From contig NC_085140.1 in assembly GCF_024139115.2 (NCBI RefSeq), positions 16,685,085 through 16,749,084 on the forward strand: a stretch of 64,000 nucleotides of DNA. Direction: 5' to 3'. The stretch comes from Armigeres subalbatus (lineage: Eukaryota; Arthropoda; Insecta; Diptera; Culicidae). Below are positions 46,195 through 57,177 of this stretch, piece by piece (the first letter of the stretch is position 1; each line of letters begins with the position of its first letter). A program made the position numbers and the translations under genes. The notes beneath the pieces are model-generated. The model was not told where the DNA came from and made no database searches. It saw only the letters and a list, made by a program, of their open reading frames with translations.

Positions 46195-47456
46195 TACTGA
46201 AAACCAAAACTACTCAAAAGTGGATTGTTTGCACTCAAAACCGTGGTTTGGGCCAAAGACTTTGGCGGATGAACTAGCAGAGGAATCCCAAGACAAAAAC
46301 TCCACTGAAATTAATTTAGTTGCTGGGGCTCACAATCCACAATCTCCACTCAACATCAAAGTAAAACAGCATCAACCAAACCCATCTCCTGCCCGGCAGA
46401 AAATTTCGCGTGATGCCATTGCAGACCTTTTCGCTGAGCGACGCGCAAAAATGGCGCAAGTCAAGGGAAGTTGTGTTAGACACCTCAATAAAGCTGGTTG
46501 GAAATGCTGGAGCTGGAGCCCAGCCTGGAAAAAACTGGAAGAATACCGGCAGCATGAAATTTCCAGAAACACCCTCACCAATAATCCATTGACTGAAAAG
46601 GCGACTAACAGTAAAAGACATCATAAACAAAAAGCTCCACCAATAAGAAGCAAAAACAACGTTACAACTTCCTACACGCAAAAACAACAACAATAACAAC
46701 AAATCAACAGACAAACAGCTACCCGTAATGACAAAGCATCAATTTTCCGGACCCCTAGCATCTACAGACCACCCAATTGCAGCTCTCTCTGCTCCTGCTG
46801 CAAAATCGTTCATCAATTTCAAAAAAGGTGAAACGATAAACCCGGCCAAAAAAACAAAACCCACACCTCCACCAATCCACAACCAACAGAGTGAACCAAA
46901 TATCGGAAATCTGCAAAGCCTTCAGCAACAGCACCAGCAACAACAACAACAGCATCTACGACAACAACAAGAACAAAATCATCAACAACACCAAATACAT
47001 CAGCAACAACAACAACAGGAAACACAACTACCGAATCCTGACAGCCAATTTGAGTTAGATCCGATGAGACCACCCATCGTCCGTCTGACTCAGCAATCCA
47101 CCGAAGGAGACGGCCGTTTCCTTAAAGCCAGACTACGTGACCCGAGGATTATGAAGGTTGTCCGGTTGTTTCTGGCATACATGAAGGACCAGTCTGCTAA
47201 TGTATGCGTCGAGGGAATGACTCCAACGAGCATTAGGATGCTCCTTGCATCTGAAGGACTGCCGACTGCACCAGAACATCTACATCAAATATTCATCCAA
47301 GTACATCAGGAATACGGAATTGGGCCAGCAGAAGCTGCAGCTGATCTACAGTCATACCGACAATACCTATCCAGCGAGCGGACAAATCGCCTGCAACAAC
47401 TACGGGAGAGCACAACGAGGTACCACTCTCCTTCCCCCGGAAATTTTCGCAAGTAA
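46195..47456 (+). pseudogene. Putative ORF1 of a plus-strand retroelement
   Basis: Two consecutive plus-strand frames, 46145-46696 and 46728-47456, are separated by a frameshift. The first has IADLFAERRAKMAQVKGSC and a basic C-terminal part. The second has a proline-rich start, a long Gln-rich tract (about 46920-47030) and a conserved-looking C-terminus (RFLKARLRDPRIMKVVRLFL, GIGPAEAAADLQSYRQYL). I do not recognise the family. Its position, just upstream of a retroelement endonuclease on the same strand, suggests ORF1 of that element. The first ATG codons overlap the end of the Loa-type element and are probably not used. Confidence 0.5.
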
Positions 47457-47488
47457 GGACGCCTTCTTCGGCTGAAGAAAGTAGCACT

Positions 47489-47645
47489 ACCCAGCAAACA
47501 CAAGATCGTATATCATAGCGAATAAGTGTACAAAGTGGAGGCCATATACGTGCATTTTGCACGCAGTCAAATGGAAGAATGCGCCTATATCGCCTCCACC
47601 TTGTACACTTATTCGCTAGCATATGCGATTTTGTGTTGGCTGGGT
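47489..47645. mobile_element. TA-flanked MITE (CCCAGC ends)
   Basis: Terminal inverted repeats of about 53 bp with a few mismatches: CCCAGCAAACACAAGATCG on the left and CGATTTTGTGTTGGCTGGG on the right. Both arms contain GCGAATAAGTGTACAA. TA borders both CCCAGC and GCTGGG. It separates the putative ORF1 from the endonuclease of the surrounding retroelement. Confidence 0.8.
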
Positions 47646-47799
47646 ATCTTATCGACCAACGGGGTAAATATTTTAACAACCAACGTGCTTCCAACAAGTT
47701 CTTCATCAAAACAAAATGCGACTGAAGTTTTGATTTACTGTCATTGCATGAAAAGCCCAGCTAAAATGAATTTCATAATAACATCTTAAGCTCGTCCTT

Positions 47800-49590
47800 C
47801 TCGGTTATTTTGGCATCTGAAACCAGCTGGGATGAAAGCGTGAATAGTGAAGAACTTTTTGGAAGCAGCTTTAATGTATTCAGGGACGATCGCGATTTCT
47901 TAGAATCTAAAAAAAGGCTGGCGGTGGAGTTCTAATCGCAATCTCTAGCAATTTTGATTCAGAAATAATAACTACCAAAAAATATAAGCACTTTGAGCAT
48001 GTTTGGGTGAAATCTAGCATTGCAGGAGAAACCCATGTTTTCTCCTCTGTGTATTTTCCACCGGAACGTGCGCAAACAATATCTTATGAAAGCTTTTTAA
48101 AAACTGCAGAATAAATTTTATCGGGACTTCCACCTGAAGTCAAAGTACATATTTACGGAGACTTTAACCATGACTTTATTCCGGATTCAGAGAACGAACA
48201 AATTCTACTTCCAGTCGCTGGGGAAAATGAAACACTTATGTTTATATTTGACAGAACTGCTAGCCTAGGACTTAACCAAATCAATCACATTAAAAATCAA
48301 CAGAACTGTTACCTTGATCTCCTACTAACCAATATTCAAGAAGATTTCTGTGTGACTAAATCATTGAATCCCTTATGGAAAAACGAAACATTCTACACGG
48401 CAATCGAATACTCTGTGTTGGTTCATGGCAGCGATTGTGACTTTGAAGAAGTCCTTGAATACAATAAAGCAAAATATGACAACATAAGACATAAGCTAAG
48501 TAGATTTAACTGGAAGCAAGTGTTAGAGAATGAAGGTAATATTGAATCTTCCGTTGGTGTCTTTTATAACATTATTTTTGATATTATTATTGACGAGGTC
48601 CCAAAAAGAAGAAAACGACGGAGCGGAAATTCAAAATATCCAATTTGGTACAATAGGCAAATAAAAAATTTAAAGAATCGCAAACAAAAATTACATAAAA
48701 CTTATAAGCTAGACAAGACGAATGAAAATTTGGAAAAATATATGAACATCTGCGATCAATTAAAATTAGCAATTGATGTAGCATTTGAAGAACACAACAC
48801 GAAAACAGAACACGAAATAAAGTCATGTCCAAAGAACTTCTTCAATTACGTAAAATCAAAATTAAAATCAGACAATTTTCCGTCAACCATGTATTTAGAC
48901 GAACGCGTCGGTAATTGCTCGGAAGATATCTGTAATCTTTTTGGAGATTTCTTCCAAGAAATATACACCACCTTTTCAGAACAAGATCCGACCTACATTT
49001 TTTGCGCCTATCCCAGAATTCGCTAGGGATATCGGTGTTAATCAGATCATGGTGAACGATATTCTAAACGCTTTTAAAAACTTAGAAGCATCTAAAGGCC
49101 CTGGTCCTGACGGTATTCCACCGATATTTATGAAGAGTCTGGCTAAAGAGCTGACTGCACCTTTGTTTTGGCTCTTCAGATTGTCATTGGAATCCGGAAA
49201 TTTTCCCAGGGCATGGAAAAGCTCCTATCTTGTGACTATCTTCAAATCAGGCAAAAAATCTGACATTCGTAATTACCGTGAAATAGCCATTATCTCTTGC
49301 TTGCTCCAAAACTTTTTGAATCCATTATCAATGAAAAATTATTTTCACAACTTAAAAACAGAATTACGAATAAGCAGCCTGGATTTTTCAAAGGTCGCTC
49401 TACCGCTACAAATTTAATAGAATTCATTGACTATTCTCTTAATGCAATGGATACGTGGAAGCTCTATACACTGACTTTAGCAAGGCGTTTGATCGCATTG
49501 ACATTTCAATGTTGAGCCAGGACTCCTTAGATGGCTTGAATCTTATCTCACAGACCGGCAACAAATAATAAAATTGGGCCGTGTGGGCTC
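47800..49590 (+). pseudogene. Jockey-superfamily retroelement ORF2 fragment
   Basis: The plus-strand endonuclease is read in broken frames: ETSWDESVNSEELFGSSF at about 47820, then IYGDFNHDFIPDSENE at about 48150. The linker frame 48238-49026 has NCYLDLLLTNIQED. RT motifs follow: ASKGPGPDGIPPIFMKSL (49090), FPRAWKSSYLVTIFKSGKKS with DIRNYR (49210-49280), FKGRSTATNLIEFIDYS (49390) and DFSKAFDRIDISML (49475-49515). After the last motif the frame jumps to LRWLESYLTDRQ, so the catalytic core is deleted. It ends near 49590. Antisense to PASK. Jockey superfamily is reasonably sure; the clade is not. Confidence 0.75.
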
Positions 49591-50465
49591 ATTTTTCGAC
49601 CGATTGACATGAAATTTTCATGTCTATTTTTGCTACATGATTTGATTTGACAATGGTGCCAATTTGGTCGGATTTATTAAGGGGGTCCTGGGTCAGGTGC
49701 AGTCAAAAACGGGTATTTTTTTTTTTTAACCATTGATAAATGAACGAAAGTGCCCAGAATGTTGATGCAAACGTGGTCAATCATCATTGACCAGCATCAG
49801 AAGTTAGTTTTGATACAATTGGATCACCAGGACATGGTTCCGGATGTTCCGGGAATCTGGTTCCCTGGGGTAGTGGACATTTTTCAAGTGGTGTAAAAAC
49901 CAGTCTTGCGACATATCAAACTTCATGATTTTGGAAGACAATCTCAGGGAAGCGGACAAATTTCGATTAGCACCGAAACTCATCTTGTGACATATCAAAT
50001 TCCATGATTTTGAAAGACAAGCTAAATAGATGAGTTTTTGAGAGGTTTTGGACATATTGGCCACATCCAGAAGTGTTCCCGGGAACCTGGTTCCCTCATG
50101 AAAGTGGACAAATCTCGCCTAGCACCAAAACCCATCCATGATTTTGAAAGACAAGTTCAATAGATGAGGGATCAAGGTAGGGATCCACTTGACACTTTTG
50201 CACGGTAAAACAACCTAACACGAGGAAAACTCCCGGAATAGGACTCAGAGGTACAAGACTAGCGTCTGTCTCGCACTGTAACTCGACTAAGAATGAAACA
50301 TAAAACAACAGCACCAATATCACTCAAAAAGATAAATATATCTCACCGTAAAAGTTTCTTTTTCAAATTCTTTGTGACACTAACAACAACCGAAAACCAC
50401 CGGAAAAAATAGCAACACAACACAAACCACAACCGAATTCAAACATTACTATGATTGAACTTTAT
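49591..50465. repeat. Degenerate tandem motifs, no gene
   Basis: CCATGATTTTGAAAGACAAG and related strings recur at about 49922, 50004 and 50137, and TCCGGGAATCTGGTTCCCTG at about 49847 resembles TTCCCGGGAACCTGGTTCCC at about 50077. These look like roughly 115-bp degenerate units over 49840-50170. The rest is non-coding. Confidence 0.5.
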
Positions 50466-50782
50466 CATATCAGATTATCGTAATAATTTTTTTTGTGTGA
50501 AGGTTTACTGGCGGGACTCTGAATAGAGTAGAAACCTCTGCACCAAGCCTTTGATTTTACCGTTGCATAATTCCTTTCGAAGCAGTTTGCCAACCGTAAA
50601 CGGAACATATTGTTCAAGAAGACGCTGTTGCAACTGAATCAGAGGGAATTACGTTCATAGATAGTCAGAGAGGTCTCATGCTAACTAACATCGTAAACGT
50701 TTAAAGTCATTTTGTCATTTTCTTGTCAGAGTCACATTATTTAACCAGTTTTTATGCTATTTAGATGTCTATTGTCATTGTA

Positions 50783-51846
50783 GGGGCAGCAGGGACTATG
50801 TCCAAGGGCTTGACGACCCCTCCCCATGGCCACTGCGAGTTAGGGGCCTGCCTAGGATGTGGTGGGGTTTAACAGTGGGCTCTGTTAAACCTCTACAAAA
50901 AGCTGCATGTGTCCATAAGCAGGCCCTATCAAACCCAGTCAACACATGAACGTATATGGTGTCGTGTAGGATGCTGAAGTGCAGGCGATAGAGGTACTTT
51001 TCCACACAACATGTATGTATATCGTCTCCAATTTAGCATCTTGTATTGCACCATATGCGATTTTATGTAGACTGGGAAGCGACCGTGTGCCGCTCAAAGC
51101 GCACAAGCCCAACACGAGTGCCAACCGGCACATCAGGATTAAAACCAGTGAGATCCTGATTACGGTATACTGGTCAAGGCAAGTGACACACACACGCGCG
51201 CGCGAAAGTAATGCAAAATAAACGACATGTAAAATGAACGTAAATTTACATTCTTACTTAACGTCAAATAGAGATAAAATAAGGGTTGCTGAATAACATT
51301 AGCTTTCCGATTACTATCAATTATTTTCAATTTTAATTCCATTTCTTTTTTACTTTTCTTACGTTACTGAAGTGATAACGCGGGCGCCTAATCCGAAATT
51401 CAAATGAACAATCGTTCACTTTGAGCGATTGATTGTTTATTCTCGCAAAGAATGAACAATTGAACAAATTAAGGAAATGCTGCTGTGTAGAAGTTACATA
51501 GGTCACATTACTTTCCATGGTGAATCCCGATCTATGTTACTGATTACCCCACCCAACTAACATAACTTCCTTCCCGTGGTAATTGTGGAGATGCAGAGGT
51601 ATTCTCGGTCTCTAGTAGCTACAATAACCACACACTAACATTCCACCCCTTTCCCAACTGACTGTTAAGACTTGGCCGGCGCTATTATTGATCAACATAT
51701 GCGAGCTGCTGAAATGTGTACTTCGATAATAGATGGTAAATCCCTACCACTATTCACTTGGATCATAGTGCAATTTGCACTAGTTCTGATCAATCATGGA
51801 GTAGCAACCATTGATATGTACAGTCAGTCTAAGCGAGCTAAGCTAA
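50783..51846 (+). mobile_element. 1.06-kb nested segment bounded by 27-bp direct repeats
   Basis: GCTATTTAGATGTCTATTGT continuing CATTGTA is perfect on both sides. The right edge has AGCGAGCTAAGCTAAGCT, a short repeat tail as in some non-LTR elements. It contains the MITE at 50934-51077 and no recognised protein. The repeat is longer than usual for a target-site duplication, so another origin is possible. Confidence 0.4.
50934..51077. mobile_element. MITE of the CCCAG family
   Basis: The left arm CCCAGTCAACACATGAACG and right arm GATTTTATGTAGACTGGG are inverted and extend about 55 bp with mismatches (CGTATATGGTGTCG against CACCATATGCG). The ends match those of the MITE at 47489-47645, so the two are one family. 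Confidence 0.7.
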
Positions 51847-51873
51847 GCTATTTAGATGTCTATTGTCATTGTA

Positions 51874-53051
51874 CGCGTTCAAAATCTACCGAAGCAGTTT
51901 ATCCGACTCACATGGAACATGCTGCCCAATGCTTCATCGTAGAAACTGAGACGTAAGTTTTTCTTTTATCAAATATAAGAAAGTGTTCAATTCCCGATTT
52001 ATAAAAAATGACAAGCTAATAACTTTGAAGCAGTTTTCCAGCCGTACAAGGATCATGTCGTCCATTAAGACACTGTTGAACTGGCTCAAAAGACATCATA
52101 TTTACAACTTTAATAGATATTCTCTCCAATTATCTCATTCCGAATTATATAGATTGATTTGTACGATGTCATTTTTGTCTTTATGGTCAGAAGGTATGAA
52201 GTATGGGTTCCTCGAATTACTTTATTTACCTAAGTTATTGGTTCTTAATGGTTTTTGTTCTGTGTCAATACTATCAAACCCAATGTTGGTTATATCTCGT
52301 AAAAAGTGGAATCTGTTCGTGCATTTGGTCTATTTTATTGTTATCCTTTTGTCAAGGTAGTCTAAGACTATTATTATGTTTTAAGAAGTAGCTTAATCGT
52401 TTCTAAACTGTCAATATCTATAATGTACTAATGATCAGCTATGAGTCAGCTATAGGATTCACTTTTCTGTGGCAAAGTAAAGCTTCATCACGCCTATTCC
52501 CTACTATTAGTAAAAATTATCGAGAATGAAGCCGTCATAAGATTGTTCATATACCATCATTATAATGTGTGGTATTTTTTATTATGGCTCTTCGAAGTGA
52601 GACATAACAAAATAAGACTGGCACCACGTTCCTAGTTTAAAAAACTTCTACTCAGGAATCCAGTAGTCATTTCCTACGAATGTCTTGAATACATTGTGTA
52701 TAAATAAATGCCTAGCTAGCTAAATATAAGCGTGGCTACGACTCATCGTCACAGGGAACGCATCAGAAAAGTATTGCCGAAAAGAAGAGAACTCACATCA
52801 TTATCACTGATGTAAAAAGCCTCTGCCAGACTGCACTACCATTCAAGGCTCCATAACACGATGTCCGTTGGATCACATGCAAATGCCGTAAATTAGTGCG
52901 TCAATGCCAGATATGTAACGCGGCACCAAACAAAAATAGTCAACATGTGATACCACCACGACAGGATATGTCTTTGGTTGCCATCTCAGTGCTAATGGCG
53001 TAAGCCGACCCACCGCGGCAAGGTAACATATCCGAGGGGAAGGAACTTTCC
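51874..53051. other. Non-coding part of the bounded insertion
   Basis: GAAGCAGTTTTCCAGCCGTA (52029) resembles GAAGCAGTTTGCCAACCGTA (50580), so parts of the insertion are internally repeated in diverged form. No gene was recognised. Confidence 0.4.
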
Positions 53052-53451
53052 CATATCAGATTATCGTAATAATTCAGTACTTTAACTTATATATGAACAT
53101 AAAATATGCAAGTGACTTTAACGCTAAGGAAGCCACGAACACCCGCTATTTTGCGATTGAGTTATTTTGGAATTTTCCCAATTAATAAATTATCAAATCT
53201 CTTAGTTTGTAAACTACAAATGTCCGAATACAATTTCACTATCGACCAGTACAATTAATCGACCAAAATTAAGAAAGCCTAAATTTGTAAAAAAAAATCC
53301 AAAGGAAGCATACCGATTAAAAAGTAGACAAACGCGCACACGGAATATAATATAAAAACTGTTAACTCTTACGTTAAGCTCTCCTATACCGTGATTAAAA
53401 AGCACGGATACACTTTCAAATTGCAATATAATTACACAGATGTTACGTATA

Positions 53452-53525
53452 AGGGGGTGTCGTAACGTAGTTGGTCACACGTTCGCCTTATATGCGGATG
53501 GTCATAGGTTCGACACGGTGTAATC
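53452..53525 (+). other. tRNA-Ile(TAT)-like fragment beside a PASK exon
   Basis: CGTAACGTAGTTGGTCACAC looks like a D-arm/A-box region. TTCGC-CTTATAT-GCGGA forms an anticodon arm with loop reading TAT, and GGTTCGACAC is a B-box-like string. Acceptor and T stems do not pair, so this is a tRNA pseudogene or SINE head. It ends about 15 bases from the PASK donor at 53540. Confidence 0.4.
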
Positions 53526-53540
53526 AAAACACAAACTTAC

Positions 53541-54598
53541 CTATCCGAGTTCCGGTGACTCAATTTCACGTACCCGTAAGCGCCCTTCCCGATGTGCCTC
53601 ACCAAAGTGTAATACTTGCTGTACTCGCCGTGAGTCAATTCATCGTCACACTGCGACATGCGGGACACCGAGCTTGGTCGTTCCGAGTGTTGCGCGGCCG
53701 CCGTGTGTTTGATGGCCTGTCCGAGCGAATTGTCCACCGTACTCGTAATACTGTTGAAGGTTAGCGTTAGATTCTGATGCTTATCCTCGTCCTCGAGGTT
53801 GTTGTACGACGAGTCCGGATCGCGGCTAACCCAGATACAGTAAACCTTCCTGCCGCAAGGGAGCGTTTGGTTAGAAATTGTGTACAGAATATCGATCACA
53901 TTTTCATCATAGTGAATCGCCTCCCCGCGGTACTTCCCATCCGAATAGATGGACCTCCGGGGCCCACTTGGTACAGGGATTGTACCGACGGCAGAATGGC
54001 GTTTCTGTTGGTCAGGCGTTGATGTAACCATCGTCTTTGCTAGCTCGTAGGGTTTTATGTAGCGTGGTGTGGTTACCGTTGGAGGTGCACTCTTGGGAGC
54101 AGAATAATCAAGACTTGTGGAGTTCTTCAACAGCACCGAATTGAGATCCTCGGACGTATAGAGTTGCTCCTTGGATGGACTTCCGACTGAGTTGTTTTTT
54201 CCGCTCAACAGATTCAAACACTCGTTAACGGGCGTCAGCAAGTCGCAATCAACCGGGTTCGAGCAGTCCTCCAGCGCTGGTGGTTTGGTAAGTGCTTCTC
54301 TTGCTGTGCTTGAAGTTACTACCGAAGTAGACGATTTTAGTGCATTGCAACTTGCAGAGCTGGATAGATTTGCGTAGTTTCGATTATTTTCGCTATTACT
54401 CTCCAAATAGAGCAGGTTTTCTGGCACGGAACTAACTATGATAGCACTGAATAGGCTACTGGACTCTGTCGGCTCCGGTAAGATTTGTGGTTTCTCCTGG
54501 GGCACCGCTTGATCGGTTGCTGAATTCGATGAGACTGAACAAGATGTAACCTCCGTTCGGTTATTGCTCGTAGAGGTCGTTGTAAAGTCTAAGCACAC
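53541..54598 (-). CDS. PASK: PAS kinase, linker and glycine-loop exon
   Basis: The acceptor TTTGTATTTATTTCAG ends at 54599 and the exon opens GTG TGC TTA in phase 0. It ends with the split codon AG at 53541. It encodes about 352 residues. A long Ser/Thr/Asn-rich linker is followed by a conserved block with YRGEAIHYDENVIDILYTIS and CGRKVYCIWVSRDP, which matches the position of a conserved region before the kinase in vertebrate PASK. It then has HGEYSKYYTLVRHIGKGAYG, the start of the kinase domain with the glycine loop GKGAYGYV at about residues 788-795. The glycine loop and the rest of the kinase are thus separated by an 11.4-kb intron, and correct removal is essential for activity. Confidence 0.93.
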
Positions 54599-54665
54599 CT
54601 GAAATAAATACAAATTTAAGAAATCACATTCGGTTGGAAAAATGACCAAATATTCTACAACTTAC

Positions 54666-56019
54666 TTTCCTTGTCTCCTTCACAGGACTGCAAGCCACAT
54701 CCGAGTTGCGCTTCATATTGTTGATCGCATTGTGTATAAACTCTTCCTTATTCTCAAAATCCACGTGATCCGTCTCCGTTTCTGACTCGTCATTATCCAA
54801 TGACGAAAGTGTCGCATTCCGACTTCGGTTCATAAAGCCGAGATAGTCGCACTCCTGGCCAAAATTCGGCAGAATCTTCGTAATGTGCTCTCCGATAATC
54901 TTGCTTTGGGGATATCCGAACATCAGCATTGAAAAATGGTGATTGCACGACTCTATGACGGAGTTTTCGTCGATCACAATCAACCCGGAGATGTTGGTGA
55001 AAACCCAAATCGTGATAATGTACAGATGGTTTGGATTTGATAGGCCACTATCGGTGGTGTCCGTGCCGGAGTCGTGATGCGAAATCATCAGACATAGCGG
55101 AAATGCCACTCCTTCCGCTGTTTTCCCAGTCGCTTTCTGCTTCCGAATTTGTTTGGCAATCATACTGTTATCAGCATCGGGCAACTGGATTGCCGGCACC
55201 AGCAGTGTAACGTCCATCCCGTTGAATTTTTCAATCGAATCTAATTGAAACAGCAACAATGCCTCATAGTCTCCTGAAACTATGTAGCCGCTCTTATCTA
55301 CTAGCAGTTGTGCGACTCTCCTTTCAACCGGCTCGGCAACTGCCAAACACCTCGACTCGCTATCGATTTGTCTCACCCATAGGGAAACAGCCACATTCTC
55401 ACCAGATTTTGTGCATAACTCAACCACCTTCCCGCTCAGTATGATCACAGTGCCGTCCTCACTATTCAGCTGCCCCTCCGCCAGCGCAGAGACATGCATC
55501 TTGTTCTTATTAGGCAACAAACTGGCAAACTGCATTTCACACAATTCTTTGGAACTGTAACCCAACAAATCACATGCATTGCGGTTCACAATCAAAATCT
55601 GCGACGTCTTGGAATCGATCGTGAAAACCGCCTTATTGGGATTGATTCCACTCTTCGGTAGACGACCGATTGACTCGGAAGTCGAGGCCACGTAGGAATT
55701 ATTGTACGGCGAATTGACCCCATGCGAGAGGCATCCTTTGGGACGCAACGCCGTGAAGCGTAACCCGTTGGCACCGTCCACCCGGACGCGATCCATGAAG
55801 GCCGAGCGTTGATGTTTTCCTTTGCCGGTGGTGGCAGCCGATGGCCCGACGCGATGGAAACGGAGCGGCGTGCTCAGCAGCCAGCGCTGGTCCTCATCCC
55901 GACGGCGTCTTTCTCGACGGTTGGTTGCGATGCGGGGAAAGCTCTGGTTGACTTCGAACGAATTGCTGAAGAAACTGCGCCAATCCGAATCTGTGCCGGA
56001 ACCGATGAGTTGGGTGGGC
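54666..56019 (-). CDS. PASK: PAS kinase, PAS-domain exon
   Basis: The acceptor CTTTCTGTTCCACAG ends at 56020 and the donor AGGAAA|GTAAGT is at 54666/54665. It encodes 451 residues. A basic N-terminal part (RRERRRRDED) is followed by a first PAS domain at about residues 127-220 (NPNKAVFTIDSKTSQILIVN, ACDLLGYSSKELCEMQF, SGENVAVSLWVRQID). LAVAEPVERRVAQLLVD comes next, and a second PAS-like region at about 345-390 (ISGLIVIDENSVIESCNHHF, MLMFGYPQSKIIGEHITKIL). NPNKAxFTxDxKTxxIL, LLGYSS and SGxNVxVSxWxRxxD are shared with vertebrate PASK. The PAS part inhibits the kinase until relieved, as known for the family. The exon is not the first: it starts mid-codon after an acceptor. No convincing upstream exon is seen to 64000, so the start codon is missing or beyond the window. 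MDRVRVDGANG at residue 75 is an internal Met. Confidence 0.95.
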
Positions 56020-56215
56020 CTGTGGAACAGAAAGAATATTTTTTTCATGTATTTGCGTTTGTACTTTTGTAGAGATTTTCGAATAAAATATACAAAGTAA
56101 ATGCCCCAGTAACATTGTTGATTGACTTGGTGTTGGACCAACCGATACATGTTCGTGGATTACCTTTCATCTGCACTGTGCCCTTCAAAATCTGTGTAAT
56201 TTTCCGTGGAAATTC

Positions 56216-56432
56216 ATATTGTAGATCCAGTTGAAAACCGAACTGAGCTCTCGCGACAATCGCATTTTCTCCCATTTCCGGATGTCGCAACTGCATCCCG
56301 AGTAGTGCGCAACTATGCCATAGCCGTGCGCCATCATGCGCACCACTCGCGATGCAGTTGCGACATTCGGAAATGGGAGAAAATGCGATTGTCGCGAGAG
56401 CTCAGTTCGGTTTTCAACTGGATCTACAATAT
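56216..56432. mobile_element. 217-bp near-perfect palindromic foldback element
   Basis: The left arm, ATATTGTAGATCCAGTTG onwards, is mirrored almost base for base to CAACTGGATCTACAATAT. The arms are about 85-100 bp (both with CGCGACAATCGCATTTTCTC) around a short centre at GCACCACTCGCG. As a result the two strands encode the same short peptide. No transposase. It lies about 200 bp upstream of the PAS exon acceptor. Confidence 0.8.
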
Positions 56433-56646
56433 TATCTGTACTATTAAATACACTTTCAATCATGAGCCTCATTATTAGGAAACGAGCTCTTTCCTAGTGG
56501 TCTCTCTCACCAAAGTCGAACGATCTATATCCCACTGCACTGCTTCCACTCGCATATCAGTCCCATGCCATTAATGGCATATTATCAAATCAAAATCATT
56601 TTTTTGTTAAATATCTTGGCTGTGCATAAAGGCGTGATAACCCCTA

Positions 56647-56819
56647 CACAACAAGACCACTTAAAGGTCCTGTTTACGGAGAAGCCATCATGTTATGATT
56701 GCGCAAATCAAGCATCCGAAAAATATTCAATTTGCAAAAAAGAGCCAACCGCGGTGGAGGTTGGTACTCGGATTCTGGGTTTTCCGCAAACGGGACCTTG
56801 AAGTGGTCTTGTTGTGCCA
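56647..56819. mobile_element. 173-bp MITE-like inverted repeat
   Basis: CACAACAAGACCACTTAAAG at 56648 is inverted at CTTGAAGTGGTCTTGTTGTG (ending about 56816). The arms extend about 38 bp (TCCTGTTTACGG against CCGCAAACGGGA). No coding content. Confidence 0.65.
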
Positions 56820-57177
56820 ATGGAATGCATGAAAAAAAAAAATTGTCATCGAATTTCAAAAAAACGACATTGCTCACAAGTTTCATTACCCCGAAATATG
56901 ACCCCATGCAAAATTTGAGCTCAATCGGACATGATTTAGGAGTGCCTAAAATTAATCAAAGTTTTGAAATTTTTACCCATGAAAATTTTTCCAAGCAAAA
57001 GTCGAAATAATGACTAATAATGATGCCAAATAATGACTTAAAAATGCATGAAACGTCGAGACCTGATGTTATTTAAAAAAAAAATTTAAAAAAAAACGAT
57101 TTTTTCTCTTAGAACATTTTTGCTCAAAATTAATCAAAACTTTTTTTTTAGTAGCAGGCCTTGACCGGGTTGGAAGG

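Larger units (their letters stand above)
50489..53051 (-). mobile_element. 2.56-kb insertion bounded by 23-bp direct repeats
   Basis: CATATCAGATTATCGTAATAATT stands at 50466-50488 and again, perfectly, at 53052-53074. A run of T follows the left copy, as expected for the poly(A) end of a minus-strand retroposed sequence. No domain was recognised inside. A 27-bp direct repeat (50756-50782 and 51847-51873) and a MITE show further nested insertions. Confidence 0.5.
42169..53540 (-). other. 11.4-kb PASK intron filled with mobile elements
   Basis: The donor is GATAG|GTAAGT at 53541/53540 and the acceptor is CTGCAG|A at 42169/42168. The split AGA codon joins the glycine loop (IGKGAYGYVKL) to the beta-3 strand in frame. 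The intron holds a minus-strand Loa-type element, a plus-strand Jockey-superfamily element, two CCCAG-ended MITEs and direct-repeat-bounded segments. The other two PASK introns in the window are 67 and 114 bp. Confidence 0.9.

Noticed and set aside
50466..53074. LTR retrotransposon
   Set aside because: The direct repeats are only 23 and 27 bp, with no TG...CA ends, primer-binding site or gag-pol domains.
56185..56478. Two overlapping ORFs on opposite strands with the same peptide
   Set aside because: The identity comes from the palindrome at 56216-56432, not from coding.
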